A stretch of 64,000 bases of DNA from Ursus arctos (lineage: Eukaryota > Chordata > Mammalia > Carnivora > Ursidae), in NCBI RefSeq assembly GCF_023065955.2, contig NW_026622808.1, positions 43,722,475 to 43,786,474 of the forward strand, in the 5' to 3' direction. Below the pieces are notes generated by a model that was not told the DNA's origin, ran no database searches, and saw nothing but the letters and a program-made list of their open reading frames with translations. Each line of letters begins with the position of its first letter. Positions within the stretch are counted from its first letter, which is position 1. The translations under genes were made by a program, and so were the position numbers. Of the stretch, positions 27,290 to 39,766 are shown piece by piece.

Positions 27290-27460
27290 CATCGTGCTAA
27301 TAAACTGCCATTTACCCACGGAGCCGGCGCCAGCCCCGAACACGCGCAAATGATAATTACCTCATTAGGATGTGGCGCATGGACGCGGGCGCCGCGTTTG
27401 GAGGGGGGAACTTGTTAATGGGGAAATATTAATTTATGCAAAAACAACGAGCTCTCCTTG
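27290..27460. promoter_or_regulatory. Candidate upstream FEZF2 element
   Basis: Within the CpG island, two AT islands stand out: tgataattacctcattagg (27351-27369) and aaatattaatttatgcaaa (27424-27442; the latter includes an octamer-like atgcaaa). Clustering of homeodomain/POU words 0.5-0.7 kb upstream of the predicted first exon suggests a regulatory role. Confidence 0.4.
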
Positions 27461-29559
27461 GCTGGCGTCGGAGGTCGGGAGAGAGCTCCCGCCGCCTAAG
27501 GACGACCCCGTAGCGTCCGGAAGAGCAAGGCCGCGCGCCCAGATCCCGGGGGCCTCGGCGCCCGGCGGGTGCGCCTCCCCCTCTCTGGCCGACTCCCCGC
27601 CCGCGGCTGGGGGAGACTGCACAGCAAGCTGGAGGACTGTTTGAGATCCTAATCGATCAGAATCGCTGATTTGTGATCGGGTTTCTGAGGCAAAGCCCGG
27701 CTCCGCTGCTGGTTTAGGGCTGCGTGCGGGGAGGATTCGGAGGGCAGCTCTCCCTGCTGATGGGTACTTACTGTTTGTATAATTGAGAAGGTCCAATCTC
27801 CACCTGTTTAAGGAGCAGATTGAAACAGCAGAACCTCCCCTGGATCCTATTAAAACGTTTTTCCTCCTAAGGCCATTCAGTCGAACCAATTTTCCGAAGT
27901 GATTCATAGAGCTGAATTCTGCCAAGGCAGCTCTTTCACTTTTAGCCACTAAAGCACCGCGTGGAACCGGGTTTTGTGTTTTTCTAAAATAAAGAGAAGG
28001 ATTATCAGAGGGGAGAGAGAGGGGGCTTGAAGGGGGGCGGGCAGAGACTTAGTGTGGCCAGAGGTACAAGCAGAGGGAAGAAAAGGCCCTTTTCTAGACA
28101 GGCCCCAAGTAAGTTCGGAGGAATTCAGCGTTTTGTGCCTGGCGCACAAAAGCAGCGCGCTCCACGCTCGGTTTGGAGGGGCTGAATTCATCTGTTTGCA
28201 GACCATTCCACCTGCGTATCACAACAAACTGCTCAAAGACGCTCCAGCACTTTCAACAGGCCTGGTGCTCTTGGCGACAACAAAAGTGGTCGAGGCTGAG
28301 GGTTCTTATGGGGGGTTGGGGGGGGGAACGGCTAGCAAGAGAGAGTGAGCGAGAGAATTAGGTTTAGGAAGGAGGAGGGGGTGCAGGGGTTTTAAAAAAC
28401 TTTTGGACAGTTTTGTTTGCAGGACAATTATATCTTGCCAGCCGGCTTTTGCAAGACCATGAGCTTTGTAGCCGCAACCACAGTTTAAGAGGATTACGGT
28501 GGGTATAATATGAGCAAACAGGGTTGAGGTTTTGATAGTGAATTTTATCTCCAAAGATACATGATCTTGTGGAGCCCAAGAAAATGCTACTGGAAGAAAC
28601 CCTTTCCTTTTTCACTCAGGAACAGGTCTTGAGAAACTGAGTATCCTGCCCGAGGCCTCTCAGCTGCAAAACACCCCAGAAAACCATCAGGGAAAGAATG
28701 GGAAAGGTCTAGTTTTAGCTGAAGGCAAAGCATCCTTTTCCCCTTCAGAACTTCTCTCTACTACCCACTCCCTCTCTGACGGGCAATTTCAGACCCGATA
28801 CTGACCTGGCAGGTGAGGGAAGGAAAAGTGTGCTTGGAAAGCAAGGGGAAGGAACAAAGAGATGTCTCCGAGGGAAAGTGGCCTGGAAGGCGACCTCAGT
28901 GGGTTGATTTTCTCACCCTGCCAAGCTGGGAGACCGCCTCTACTGCCCCTCAATTCAGCAGGCACGAGTCTGTCCCCCTAAAACCCTTCTCCCCAAACTG
29001 CCAGATTTTGAAGCTAGAAAGAAGCTTCCTCGGCTGAAAAAAAATTTTTCCATATACAGCCCATTGAATTTAGATGTTCAGAAAGGCAGAATTCCAGACC
29101 CAGTGTACCCCCATCCCTATGTTAGTGTGAAAATAATACAGAGCAACCCCCCACACACACACCACCACCACCGCCACCAAACATGAAACAAGCCAACAAC
29201 TCACCCTGACATTGAAATAGTATCAATACACCCGCAGGGGCTCAAAACCCGAAATTCTATCCCGACTTTCCTGCGTGTCTCGTTCAGTCACCGGCACTGC
29301 ACCCCAACCCCCTTTCCAAATTGGGTAATTGTTGATCTCGGCAGCACGAAAGATCTGCTGGTTTGAAAGCTCCATCAGGCTGAAAGGCTTCCAAAGGCTT
29401 TCCGTGAACCTGCCTGGCCATCCCTAGCGCTTTTTGTAACTGCATAAGCCATCCCGCTCTCCCCGGCATCACAAAGGAGTGCTACCTCCACAGAAAGAAA
29501 ACATTTGGGTAAAAACAAGTTGCCCCTAATGTGCCTCTCTTTCCAAATGTTGGGTGAAT
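27461..29559. other. FEZF2 5' flank, gene-free
   Basis: Complex unique DNA, CpG-rich at its left end. taatcgatcagaatcgctga (27650 on) and 28390-28620 are possible conserved pieces. A G-rich run lies near 28309-28328. Confidence 0.4.
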
Positions 29560-29850
29560 ACACGGGCTTTTATAAAAGTATTTAATTAGCTTCCACAAAC
29601 TTCTCCTTCCCTCGCCCGCAGATTATATTGAAGTGGAGGGTTGGAGACTATTTTACACCTTGCCACTCACATGTTAATTAATCTCTATCTAACCCTAATT
29701 GCAGTTTATTCAAGCACTGCTCAACAGCTCACCCACACAATAAACACTGATCCTACTTTTATACATATTACTTCACGTTAACACATTGAGTAATTAACTC
29801 CAGTACCAACTAATAGTGCAAACAAATATTTTCTGTAAACGAGATGATTT
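29560..29850. promoter_or_regulatory. Candidate conserved non-coding block
   Basis: Dense homeodomain-type cores: gtatttaattagc, atgttaattaatctc, tgagtaattaactcc, plus aacaaatattt. No repeat is recognisable. Confidence 0.35.
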
Positions 29851-30334
29851 CAGGCAGAATAAAAGAGGACTAGGGAAACGTGGCGCTTGGTGGAGGGAGT
29901 GCTGAGATTTCCATTCGCTGCCCCCCCTACCCTTCAAATTCATTCTCATTTGCAGCATTTTTTTTTTTTGAGGCTGAAATGTTAAAACAAAACAAAACAA
30001 AGAGGGACAACCATAGGAATGAAAATTTGACAATTTTATGAAGTTGATGTCAGAGTTCTGTGAGATGAGGGGTCACTTTTTTTCTACCTACACATTTTCA
30101 GCGATGGGGGGGGGGACCCAAAATAACTCCAGGTGAAGGGCAACAGGAGGTTCCAGGGATAAGCAGGTGTTTCAGGGATGTGAATCCTTCTATGGAAAAT
30201 AAAGTTTTCCAAAGCTTCCTGCTCTGAGAGAAGTCCTGTCCCTCAAAGCAAAGGTTAGAAGTGGGCCAAGACTGTGGTGATGTATGAGAAGTCCCATCTC
30301 TCTCCCCAGTCCGGACTGGTACACAAGCTCCACT

Positions 30335-30870
30335 TTGGAGGCGCAGGTGCCTTGGGTGGGCAACTGGACCGAGCAAGCCGCCTCACCGGGAGGCACGCGG
30401 TCTTGGCCCAGGCGAGGCCCACTAGGCCTCAGCGCGCGCTCCGCTCGGAGCCGCCCTTCTACACTGAGGGCCACGGCGGTCAGCCGCACTTGGACGGTGC
30501 GGACGGCCGCCCACTGCTCTTGGTCTGCCAGGCCTGGACCCGCCGTGGGGTCTTCCTCCGCCCGGAGGCCTCAGCTCCGGACCCTTCTTGTTCCGCCGCC
30601 TCAGCCGAAAGCCAGACGCTTTCGCCTCGGCCCATCTGGCCCACGCTTGGTCCTCAACACCTCGGCCACGGTAGGGAAACCCCGCCAGAGTTAGGTCTGC
30701 CGCCCCTCGGCGGCCTGGGCTCTTCCCACGCTGCAGAGCAGGGTGCCAAGGCCAGGCGCTTCCGCGGCTCCGCTGGGCCTGACCCACGCGGCGACCTCCG
30801 GGATCTGCGGCCGTGGGACGCCACACCCGTGCCAAGCCACTCGCACACCACTGACTGGGGATCCAGGCTC
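30335..30870. promoter_or_regulatory. CpG island without a recognised gene
   Basis: A CG-dense block about 4 kb upstream of the FEZF2 promoter. Both strands have long open frames (208 and 136 aa plus, 137 aa minus) as any stop-poor GC-rich DNA does. None looks like a known protein, so no CDS is called. Confidence 0.45.
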
Positions 30871-30879
30871 AACCCCAAG

Positions 30880-31140
30880 GACTGGAGCGCAATGTTTTAA
30901 TTGAAATCGCAGGTTTAAGCACAGCTGGCGGCTGTCTATTGATTTTGCAAGGGCTTCTCTTGTGGGAAGCATATTAAATATGACTGGCGCTGCTACAGCC
31001 TCTCCTCTCCTCCTGCCCCCTCCCTCTGGCCTTTTTATGGTCACTAACCCCAACACTGTAATGATGACTTTTGTTTCAATTTTTTGTTGTTGTTTAATGC
31101 CAGGAATCGCCCTCACTTTACGACAAATTACTTAGCAGAC
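30880..31140. promoter_or_regulatory. Candidate conserved non-coding block next to CpG island
   Basis: ttttaattgaaatcg, tctattgattttgca, gcatattaaatatga, gtaatgatgac and ttgtttcaattttttg are packed in repeat-free DNA. Confidence 0.3.
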
Positions 31141-31554
31141 GCCTTCCCGGGGTGTAGACAACCTCAGGGGAAAAACCCTTTCTTGAGCAAAAGCTCACAT
31201 TGCACCGCTGCTGGCGTCACCCAGGGGAAAAGGCGAGCATTTCCACTACAGAAAAGGTGCGGCAGCTCCAGCCCTGGTCGCTTGCATCTGCTGGTTCTAG
31301 ATGACAAGAGGCACTATTATTTTAAATATTATTACTGTTGTTTTCTCACCTGAGTATTAGGTTGCAATACTCAATACAGCCTCCTGCCATCTCCCCAGGG
31401 AGCTGAGCAGCTTGGGGGCAGGCGGCGTGCTCGAGGCTGCTGGGCTTGGGGAAACACCCACCGGGCAGATTCGATGTTTTCTCCCCGCTCCTCCGTAACT
31501 TGTTCGGAAAACAAACCAAAAACCCCAAATCAAACTTGATGGTTGAAGCGCTCT

Positions 31555-31575
31555 CCCTCCCTCCCTCCCTTTCTT
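31555..31575. repeat. (CCCT)n microsatellite
   Basis: Short ctccctccctccctccct run. Confidence 0.8.
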
Positions 31576-31689
31576 ACTTCTTTCTAAAGGCATATTTAGG
31601 ACCTGATTTACATGGTGCCACGCGTAACCGCTGAAAATAGATGAACTTCTGAAGAGAAAATTTTCTACGATCCTCTTTTTTTCCACCCC

Positions 31690-32060
31690 CCCCCCAGGAA
31701 GCATTTTATTGAAAACATTCGGACCGGCTTGCCAGGAGCGGGCTTGTCCAAGGCTCGGGGGCCTCCGCCTTCGGTGCGCGCGGTTTGCAGGATTAGTGCG
31801 GCCAGGAGACAAAGAGCCCCCGATGCCCCGGCCAGGCGAGGCTGGGCGCGCCCGGAGAGCTCCCGGGTTCCGGATACCGGCACGGAGCGCGCGAGCACAG
31901 TCTCGGGCCCGGGCCTCCAGGGACAGATGGGCCAGAGCCGTCTGCATCTGCCCGCGTCCTCAGGGAGGCTGCGGCGCCCACAGCCAGGGTGGCCGAGCGC
32001 CCGTCCCACTGCACCCGGCGGCGGTTTTGTAGCACCCGTTGCATTCGGGGACTAGTTTGC
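31690..32060. promoter_or_regulatory. Second CpG island without a recognised gene
   Basis: CG-dense sequence about 5 kb upstream of FEZF2, again with open frames on both strands and no recognisable product. Confidence 0.45.
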
Positions 32061-32354
32061 AAATCTCAATGCACCCACAGACTGGTTTTCACCCTTGAAC
32101 ACGAGAGGCGCCCATAAGCCAAGGGCGGCCGGCTTTGCAGCCAAGAGGAGAAATCAGGCGGTGGTGCAAACCTATCATGATTTCCAGAATCCTCCCAATC
32201 CCCTCTGCAGTCACATCAGAGGACATTAGCTACGTATTTGGAAATCTGGAAATACCCGCTCCTAGGCCAGAGGGATTCTCCCCAAAGAGCAGATCTGCAG
32301 TCTCTACCCACTCAAGTTTAGTGCGCTCTTCTCTCTGACTCCTGAAAGTGTATA

Positions 32355-32480
32355 TGATATCAAATTAAGTGGATGTTTAAATATATATGTAATTAAGAAT
32401 ACATATTTAAATATATATTATATATCCATTATGTATGCGCATTGTGTATATATGTATGTGTATATGTATATATATTCACT
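32355..32480. repeat. AT/TA-rich simple repeat
   Basis: Impure (TA)n and (TATG)n, e.g. aaatatatattatatatcc and gtatatatgtatgtgtatat. Confidence 0.8.
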
Positions 32481-32667
32481 GCTATCGACAACCTTTCACT
32501 TAGAAATGCCATTTAATTAGGAATCTGATCCAGTACCCTCGCGCAATTTGTCAGCGGACGTGTCATTTTGCGAGGCGCAGTGGGAAGGCAGGCGCCCCAC
32601 GCAAATGCGTTTTCCTCTTGCGATGCGGTTTTGCTGTGCAACCCCGAGGAAACAATCATTTATGAAG

Positions 32668-32768
32668 AACAATTGATATATATATCACACGCACATATAC
32701 ATACATATACATACATGTATGTGTGTGTAATACACACGTATTGTGTGTGCGTATACACACACATATGA
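32668..32768. repeat. (CATA)n / (CA)n compound repeat
   Basis: Impure acatatacatacatatacat, gtatgtgtgtgt and gtatacacacaca segments about 200 bp from the previous AT-rich repeat. Confidence 0.8.
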
Positions 32769-33430
32769 GATTAAAAGGACTTTTGGTGAGTGGCTGGCCC
32801 TGCCTAATTCGGGTGCTGAATGTTTCTGACTTCCTGGGAAGATGGCTTAGGATCCTCGGCGTTATTTAACTTGGCAGCTAGTTAAACTCCGCGGTGGAGG
32901 CTGCCCAAAGGTATTAGTGTTAAGTGCTGAGAGCTGGAGTTCAGCCGGCAGGGAAAAGGAAGGACTGGAAGGGGCAAAGGGCTGAGAGGAACTGATTTCA
33001 GATTCGTCCAAACTTCTGGAAATTTGCCGGGCAGCATAGGTCTGTGTTGGCTGGTCCGCTGGATAAGAAGCTGAAATGCTATGATCACCTTTGAAGCAAA
33101 ACTCTCCATTCTCTCCTTTGGTGGGTGGTTGGGTTTGGTTTGGCTTTGACAGGCACTTCCCAGGTGTGCAGGCAAAAAGTTCTTCCCAGCCCGGGTTTCT
33201 TGAGGTCTCCGCTGTTCGCCGAATCCCATCTTCTGCGCTCCTGGGTCAAGGTTTCCGTCTGAGCGCTCCACCTGGTAGTTTGTAGGTCGACTTTGGTAAA
33301 GACAAAATGCCAACTGCAAAGGTGCTGAGTAGGGCTCCATCCAGAATGAATCAGCCTCTTGCTGCTTCCCTTGCTACCTCCCTCACACAGACCCTCTCTC
33401 TTTGGGAATTAAGCTAGGGTAGCAATCAGT
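32769..33430. other. Unique intergenic DNA
   Basis: No gene, transposon or array recognised. Confidence 0.4.
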
Positions 33431-33625
33431 AGCTGATTACTTGTTACTGAGGGCCCATTACATGCCACACCGTACTAAGCTAATACCCACTATTACTCAG
33501 TTCTCACGTCTTCCTATGAAGTATGTAGTCATATGCCCATTATACAGATTTGAAAATTGAGGCTCTTGGAGGCTCGATAGCATGTCCAAGGTCATGTAAC
33601 TGGGAAGAGTTTGTTTTCAGAACCG
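33430..33625 (-). repeat. MIR, antisense
   Basis: gagggcccattacatgcc...tacagatttgaaaattgagg...catgtccaaggtcatgtaactg is a reversed MIR. Confidence 0.55.
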
Positions 33626-33689
33626 GTGCTCCTAACCACCATACTAAAAACCCAGAGCTAAGCAATGAGCCTGAACGGCTGGCTCAGTG

Positions 33690-34250
33690 TAAATTGGGAC
33701 ACTTTGAAAAACTGGTGGCAGTATCTACTCAAGTTGAATATTTGCATTCCTTAGGACCCAGCAACTCCACTCCTAAATATATACTCAACGGCAACGTGTT
33801 CCTATGTTCACTCAAAGACGTGGACTAGAATGTGCATAGCAGTGCTGTTGGTAATAGTCCTAAACTGGAAACTGAATAACCATCAAGTGTGGAACTCATA
33901 GGTAAGTAAATAATGGTATGGTCACAAAGTGAAATACTATATACATCAGTAAAAATCAGCAGACCACTGCTACACTAAATAGCATCAATGAATATCATAA
34001 ACAATACTGAACAAAAACAGATCCAAAAGGCTACATATTGCATGATTCCGTTTTTAAAAGTTCAAAAATAGGCAAAATTGGGGGATACGAGGCAGGGGGT
34101 TCTGAGGTGCTAGCAAGGGTTTATTTCCTGATTTGGGTTCTAATTTGTGGATACTTATCAAACTTTGTACACTTACTATTTGAATATTTTCTTTGTATTT
34201 GTTATACTTTCACGTATCTGTTAAATACACCTATTTGATCACATTTCTAT
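33690..34250 (+). repeat. Ancient L1 3' fragment
   Basis: cagcaactccactcctaaat, atatactcaacg, gtgcatagcagtgctgttgg, taatggtatggtcac, gctacatattgcatgattcc, aaaataggcaaaattgg: L1M 3' region order. Confidence 0.6.
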
Positions 34251-35660
34251 GTCTCTAATATCTCTATATCTGTTAAATAAGTGAATAATTAGCATGAAGT
34301 TGTCTGACTTGCCCCCTTCCCCAGATCCCCAAAAAGACAATGCTCACCTGCCTCTTGAGTAATGCTCTTTGAATTTCTTCCTCTAGACCAGACAATCCCA
34401 TTAGTTAACTGGTCTCTCATATAGACTTTTAAAAAACAAGCTGCATCCAAACTCCTAACACAGTTGTCTTTGGAGCCTGGACCACTGATCCAACTTCCCA
34501 GGGAACCTGCCATGGGCTCAAGAATGCTTGGCTTAATCAGGGGATTTCATTTGAAGCCTTTTTCTTACCCACGACCTCAGAGGAAGGATGGCAGCTTTGA
34601 CCTTGGACCTGTACTCTTTGCCCAGGGCACCAGGTGAAACATGTCAGGCCAGGAACTGCCTTGAGAACTTTCCAGAGACACAACCTGGCAAGTTGCTTTG
34701 GGAGGTGGAGGGTCTGGTTGAAGGCGGGAGGGTGGGGTACGGGATGATGGTACGAACTGGCATTAATAGAAAGCCTTGGCAAGTCTTTAGAGCTCAACTC
34801 ACTGGGTCTTGGCCCTACACAAGACCAGGGGGAAAAAGACAGAATCTTGGCTCTCTGGCAAGTGACCCAGTTAGCAGAACTAGCGGTTTTGCTCTGGGAG
34901 AGGGTGACGAAGTTTATTTTAGCAGGAAAAAGCCTTGGGATACAGAAATCAAACCAAATACTTGACAATCCTTTTGTGCAAATCTCTGGTGAATTCTGCC
35001 AGTGGCACTGGTTACAAATCTGATCTCAGCACTCTAAGAACGATACCATGAACCTGCAACTAAAGCAATTAAGGGAGGAGTGAGGAGGTAAGGACTGGTG
35101 CTCTAATTTAGATAGACTAAAAATAATTCTCTGGTCCTGACAGAGTGAGAGGAGATAAGACCCAAGGTGATATAATTAATGCATTAGTTAGCCAGCACAC
35201 CTATCTTGAGATTTTCTATATTGAGCCCCTCTAGATGCCAGGGATACGGTGCTTGCGGACATAGACACGATCCCTGCCCGGATGCAGCTTATACTCCATT
35301 CAACCAATAGGCATGCGTCAATACCTTCTATAAACCAGGCCCAGAAATGAAGAACGGCTAATGGGTGCGGCTAGGTTGGTCTAAGATTCTCAAAGAGGAC
35401 AGTTAGAGGGAAAAAGTTAAAAAAGCATATCCAAAGAACTACCTGACAGGGAAGTTAGAAAATATAAGAAACTTCCCGTTCCAACAGAGGTGGCAGGCTG
35501 AACTAATAAAGAACAGGTTTCTGGAGGCATCTGTGATGGGTGGGTAAACTCCCCCTTTTGCAGCCTACTGCCTGGTGATTTTTCTAGAGATAGGATTTTG
35601 GTCTGATGGACTAGGGTCTCCCTGGAGCATGCTATTATGGCACAGTATGGAACTCCTTGC
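34251..35660. other. Gene-free intergenic DNA with L2 scrap
   Basis: A reversed L2-like piece lies near 35185-35350 (tgagcccctctagatgccaggg...cagcttatactcc). Other sequence is unclassified. Paired open frames at 34540-34970 on both strands show no known similarity. Confidence 0.4.
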
Positions 35661-35669
35661 TGGGTTTTG

Positions 35670-35925
35670 TAGGGCTGAGTGTCTTTGTGGCACTGTGGGT
35701 TCTGGAATCAGATCAAGTTAGAAGCCTGGCTAATCAGTCAGCTGTGTGTCCACAGGCAGGGTGGAAAACCTCTCTGCAAGCCGGAGTTGCCCAGCTTTGG
35801 CAGGAGATGGACATCTACCTGGGCACAGGGTGTCGAGGACTAAAGGAGAAAATGCACAAAACTTAAGCACCCGTGACTGGCCAAGGAAAGCACTCCGCAG
35901 GTGTTCGCTATTATTATTACCCATT
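35670..35925 (+). repeat. MIR, sense
   Basis: gggttctggaatcagatcaa, cagctgtgtgtccacaggca and ctccgcaggtgttcgctattattattac follow MIR order, diverged. Confidence 0.45.
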
Positions 35926-35992
35926 ATGTTACCCATAACCATGGTCCTTCAGTCTGCCTGGAGGAGGAGGAAGAGGGCAAATAAATTACTTT

Positions 35993-36107
35993 CTTTTTTT
36001 TTTTTAAGATTTTATTTTTAAGTAATCTCTACACCCATGGTGGAGCTCGAACTTACAACCCCAAGATCAAGAGTCACATGTTCCACGGACTGAGCCAGCC
36101 AGGTGCT
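35993..36107 (-). mobile_element. Short, old Can-SINE
   Basis: Reverse copy of the compact form: T-run, aagattttatttttaagtaa, ccatggtggagctcgaactta, and a head ending tgagccagccaggtgc. Imperfect target repeats (aattactttctt / aatcactttctt) flank it. Confidence 0.8.
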
Positions 36108-36329
36108 TGCCCAGAATCACTTTCTTGTTTTTGTATATAAAAACTCTGGGGTTTTTTTTCTTTCTGATTTAAAAAGTAATCAATGAAGAAATGTTGGGAA
36201 AAGCAGAGGATTAAAAAGACTATTGAAAGTATGCATATCCTGCTATGGAGAAATCACAGATGCACTAGCTTACATTCTTTCTCTGTACTGACAGGGTTGA
36301 CATCATATGAGATGTACTGTTTTATAATC

Positions 36330-36670
36330 TGCTTTGCCACTTATTATAGCTTGACTATTTTCCCATTTTAAATATACTACTAAGACATAATTTTCATGTC
36401 TCTGTAGTACTCCACTATATGGCTGTAGCTGAGTTAAACAGTCCTTTATCATTGGATATTTAAGTCGTTCACATTTTCTTTTTTGCAATAGCTCCCATCA
36501 GGAACATTCCCATACATACATTTGGTGCATAGCTAATTCCCATAGGACAAATTCCCAGAAGTAGAATTATTATGGCAAATGATATGCACGTTTTTTAAGC
36601 TTTAAATTTCAACTGACAAATTGCCTTTCAGAAGTAGGTACCATGCCTCTTTCCCAGCACCTGCACTGAC
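36330..36670 (-). repeat. Ancient L1 3' fragment, antisense
   Basis: gtagtactccactatatggc...ttggatatttaagtcgttcac...cccagaagtagaattattatgg reads as reversed L1M 3' sequence. Confidence 0.5.
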
Positions 36671-39084
36671 ACTGGGCATTATCACCGAAAAAGAAATCCT
36701 TACAAATCTGATAGATCCCAAATGGTCTCTCACTGCTATTTCTGCCCATATGTTCTTGCCCAGGACGGACTCAGGTACCAAGTTATGGAGAACTTGGAAT
36801 TTAGAAATGATGGTACTGACCTGGGTGACAGTAGAGATGAAGAAATATGGGAAAGGGTATCTCAGAGAGAGAATCTGCCAGAGAAAGGGGAGACCAGTGT
36901 CACATATTTTGTGGCATCCAAAATGGTGCCAGCTTGCTTTAGGTTTTGAACAGTTCCTTGAGAAGCCTTGCTCTTCAGAAATCCCCAGTCAGAAAGCAAG
37001 CTGCTGGTCCCTTCATGTCTTCTAGACTCTCTGTCCTTTCTTGGGTGAGCTCCCCCTTAGGTCTTGCATGTGGGTGCTGACCTGTAGCTGGAGGCATAGC
37101 ACCCCCATGAGTGGGAGCCTTGGGCTAATGAAGCCAAGGTGGTCAGCCACTCTCACAAAAGTCACCCAAAGGATTGTGCCCTGGCCTTGGACAGATGTTT
37201 GTAAAAGCAAGCTCACTGGCCAGAAGGGGGACGCTCCTGAGAACAGGTGGACTGGTGCAAATCTTTCACCATGCCTAGAAAAAGAATCAGAAGCACCAGA
37301 AGGAGGAAGTTCTAGCAGATAAGAAGAGTGGTCCAGCCACTCTTCACACAAATAGGAAAGAAGGCACATAGTGGAGGATTATTTATTCACAAGAGCTAGA
37401 TTTTCATGCCAAATTTGAGCTTCTCCCTAGCCAGCGAACTGCATGCTTTTCATTTACCTTTGTGACTTCTGTTGAATCTTCCCTCCTAAATAAAAAACCA
37501 CTGAACCTTAATATGAGGGGTGTTCAATGGGAGCACAGAATAATATAACGAACCCATATACCCAACCCCAATAAAATCAGTCCAAGGCCAATCCCAGTTC
37601 CTCTACATTCCCAGCTACTCTGCCCTCCTAGTATGCTAAAGCAAGTCCCAGGCATAATATTTTGTCATCCATAAATAATTTAACTACCATCACCTAAAAT
37701 ATTAACAATAATTCCCTAACATCATCAAATACCCGGTGTTCAGATTTCCAGTTTTCTTATAAATGTCATATTTTAATCCTGTGTTTAAATTATGATTCAA
37801 ACAAGGTCCATCCATTATGATCGTCAAGCCTTTTAAGTCTCTTTTGATTTATACATTTGTTTCCCTCTCTCTTTTTTTCCTCCCAGTGCAATTTACTTCC
37901 TGAAAAAAAAAATTCAGGTTTTTTTTTTTGTTCTGTAGTTTTCATAGCCCGAATTTTGCTGACAGCATCCCTGTGGTGTTAGCAATTTTAAAAACTCACT
38001 TCCTAAGATGCTGCCCTTCTTTCTGCCACTCCTTGAACATTCCTTTGAGAGTACATTTTTGCTCTTTAAACCCCCTGGCCTGTGACCTCCTCTTAGGCAG
38101 GGGCCTCTCTTGTTCAGCTTCGGTCTCCGCCTCACAGCAAGCAGAGTGTCCACACCAGTGGACAACAACCACACTTGGTTTGTTGAATGAATCAAATGAC
38201 TGGAGGAATTATGCTCTCTTTTCTTTATGTCTCTGCCACGTACACCCTTGAACTCACCTTGCAGCTTTGCATTTCGTGCTACGTGTATTTCTTTTCCACA
38301 CGTGGTTAGTGTCTAAGCACAGGATAAGCTTCATGCTGGTTTACAAATATAGACTTTCTCCCTACTGTCCTGTAATGACGCTCAGCACAGATCAAGATTC
38401 TTAGTTACTGACTCGTTCCGAGGCAGACTGACTTTCCATCCTCTGTGGTTCTGGAATGCATGCTAATGCTTTTAGTTTCCTTACTAATATTTTTAAAAAT
38501 GTCTAGTTTTTAACTAAAGGAAGGCTTCCCAGACTTTTCCTTGGGTATTGGGAAGATATTTATTTTAATTCCAGAATAAAGATTTCCTTTAGCTCTCATT
38601 CTCTCTCCCACCCACACCTCCATAGGTTCCTTGAGGGTGGGAGTGGAGGTGGTACAAATTTATGTACGGGAGAAACTTAACATTCTATAAATAAGAGCTT
38701 GCTTGGGGAATGAAAGACGAGCCCTAGCAAGTAAATCTCTATCCCTCTGGTTAAATTAAATTGGAGCATATGCTTATTTAACATAGTTCAGCATGGGAAG
38801 TATTATCTTTTGATGTACGTTTGCAGGTTAGATCAAGTTTTCACCTAGAGAACATAAAGGAGTAAATAAATTAATATGGATCCCCTAGGAGGTTATGAGT
38901 AGGTCTGACTTTTGTGTTTCCGGACTCATGGACTTTTTGGATGCACTAGCGATAATTGTGACCACTTACTGAATCGCAACAACATCACATGGTACACTAA
39001 TCCTCAATATAGTGGAAATCAAGTCTCCCTTTGGCCAAATGTAATCTTTTTTCCCCAGGGAGCAACCATGGTTCCTGATTTCTG
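36671..39084. other. Gene-free intergenic DNA
   Basis: Positions 37515-37990 look like an old interspersed repeat of uncertain family. An L2 sense 3' tip lies near 38085-38200 (gtttgttgaatgaatcaaatg). The rest is AT-rich and unclassified. Confidence 0.4.
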
Positions 39085-39315
39085 ATTATGAGCCAGGCAC
39101 TGTGAGCCTAGCAGTTATTAGCAATTGTTATCACTGTATCACCACTGTGAGCCATAAAGTAGGGGGGCTGGTTATCCCCATCTTCAGGTGAAATAAACCA
39201 GGCTTGGTGGGTATCAGTGATTAGTCTAAGGCCACGTGTTTGTTGAGTGGCAAAACCAAAACGCCTGGCTAGCCAGGGTGGAACCCCAGACTTCTTGCTC
39301 TTAGCCATGATCTCA
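39085..39315 (-). repeat. MIR, antisense
   Basis: tatgagccaggcactgtgag...gtctaaggccacgtgtttgttgag...cttgctcttagccatgatctc in reversed MIR order. Confidence 0.55.
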
Positions 39316-39520
39316 TTTTATGTAGAAACACAAAAATATGACATATTAATATCCTCAAGCAGTAAACTATAAACTACTATTTGTTGAATTGTTTGGACCA
39401 GTTTGGTGGTTTGACTTTCTTTCAAGAAATTAAAAGTGTGTAGCTTACATGGTTTGTATGAAAAAGGATAGGATACGGTTTCCATTTTATAGGTTAGAGA
39501 ATTAAGAAGAGAGACAATGA

Positions 39521-39620
39521 GGGGGACGTCTGGCTGGCTCAATCAGTAGAACTTGTGACTCTTGATCTTGGATTGCTGAATTTGAGCCCCCCCTTGGGGG
39601 TAGAGTTTACTTAAAAAAAT
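39521..39620 (+). mobile_element. Short, old Can-SINE
   Basis: gacgtctggctggctcaatcag, gtgactcttgatcttgg, gggtagagtttacttaaaaa: the compact older form lacking the CT-rich segment. Confidence 0.8.
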
Positions 39621-39745
39621 CAACAAAACCCCTTAGTCTCTATAACAAATGTAAAAGAAAAAAGAAAAGAGACAACGGGTAAAGCAAGGAGTGGGATGGG
39701 GAAATGAATGATGAAGGGCTCTGGCAAAGGTTCTCAACCTTTCTG

Positions 39746-39766
39746 TGTGTATGGGGGGGGGGGTGG
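39746..39766. repeat. G-run
   Basis: About 12 consecutive G followed by tggtgg. Confidence 0.8.

Noticed and set aside
30274..30900. Open frames of 208 and 136 aa (plus) and 137 aa (minus) in a CpG island
   Set aside because: Overlap on both strands as expected of stop-poor GC-rich DNA; no recognisable domain.
31357..31947. 196-aa minus-strand open frame and overlapping plus frames
   Set aside because: Same reason: CpG island composition, no domain, competing frames on both strands.
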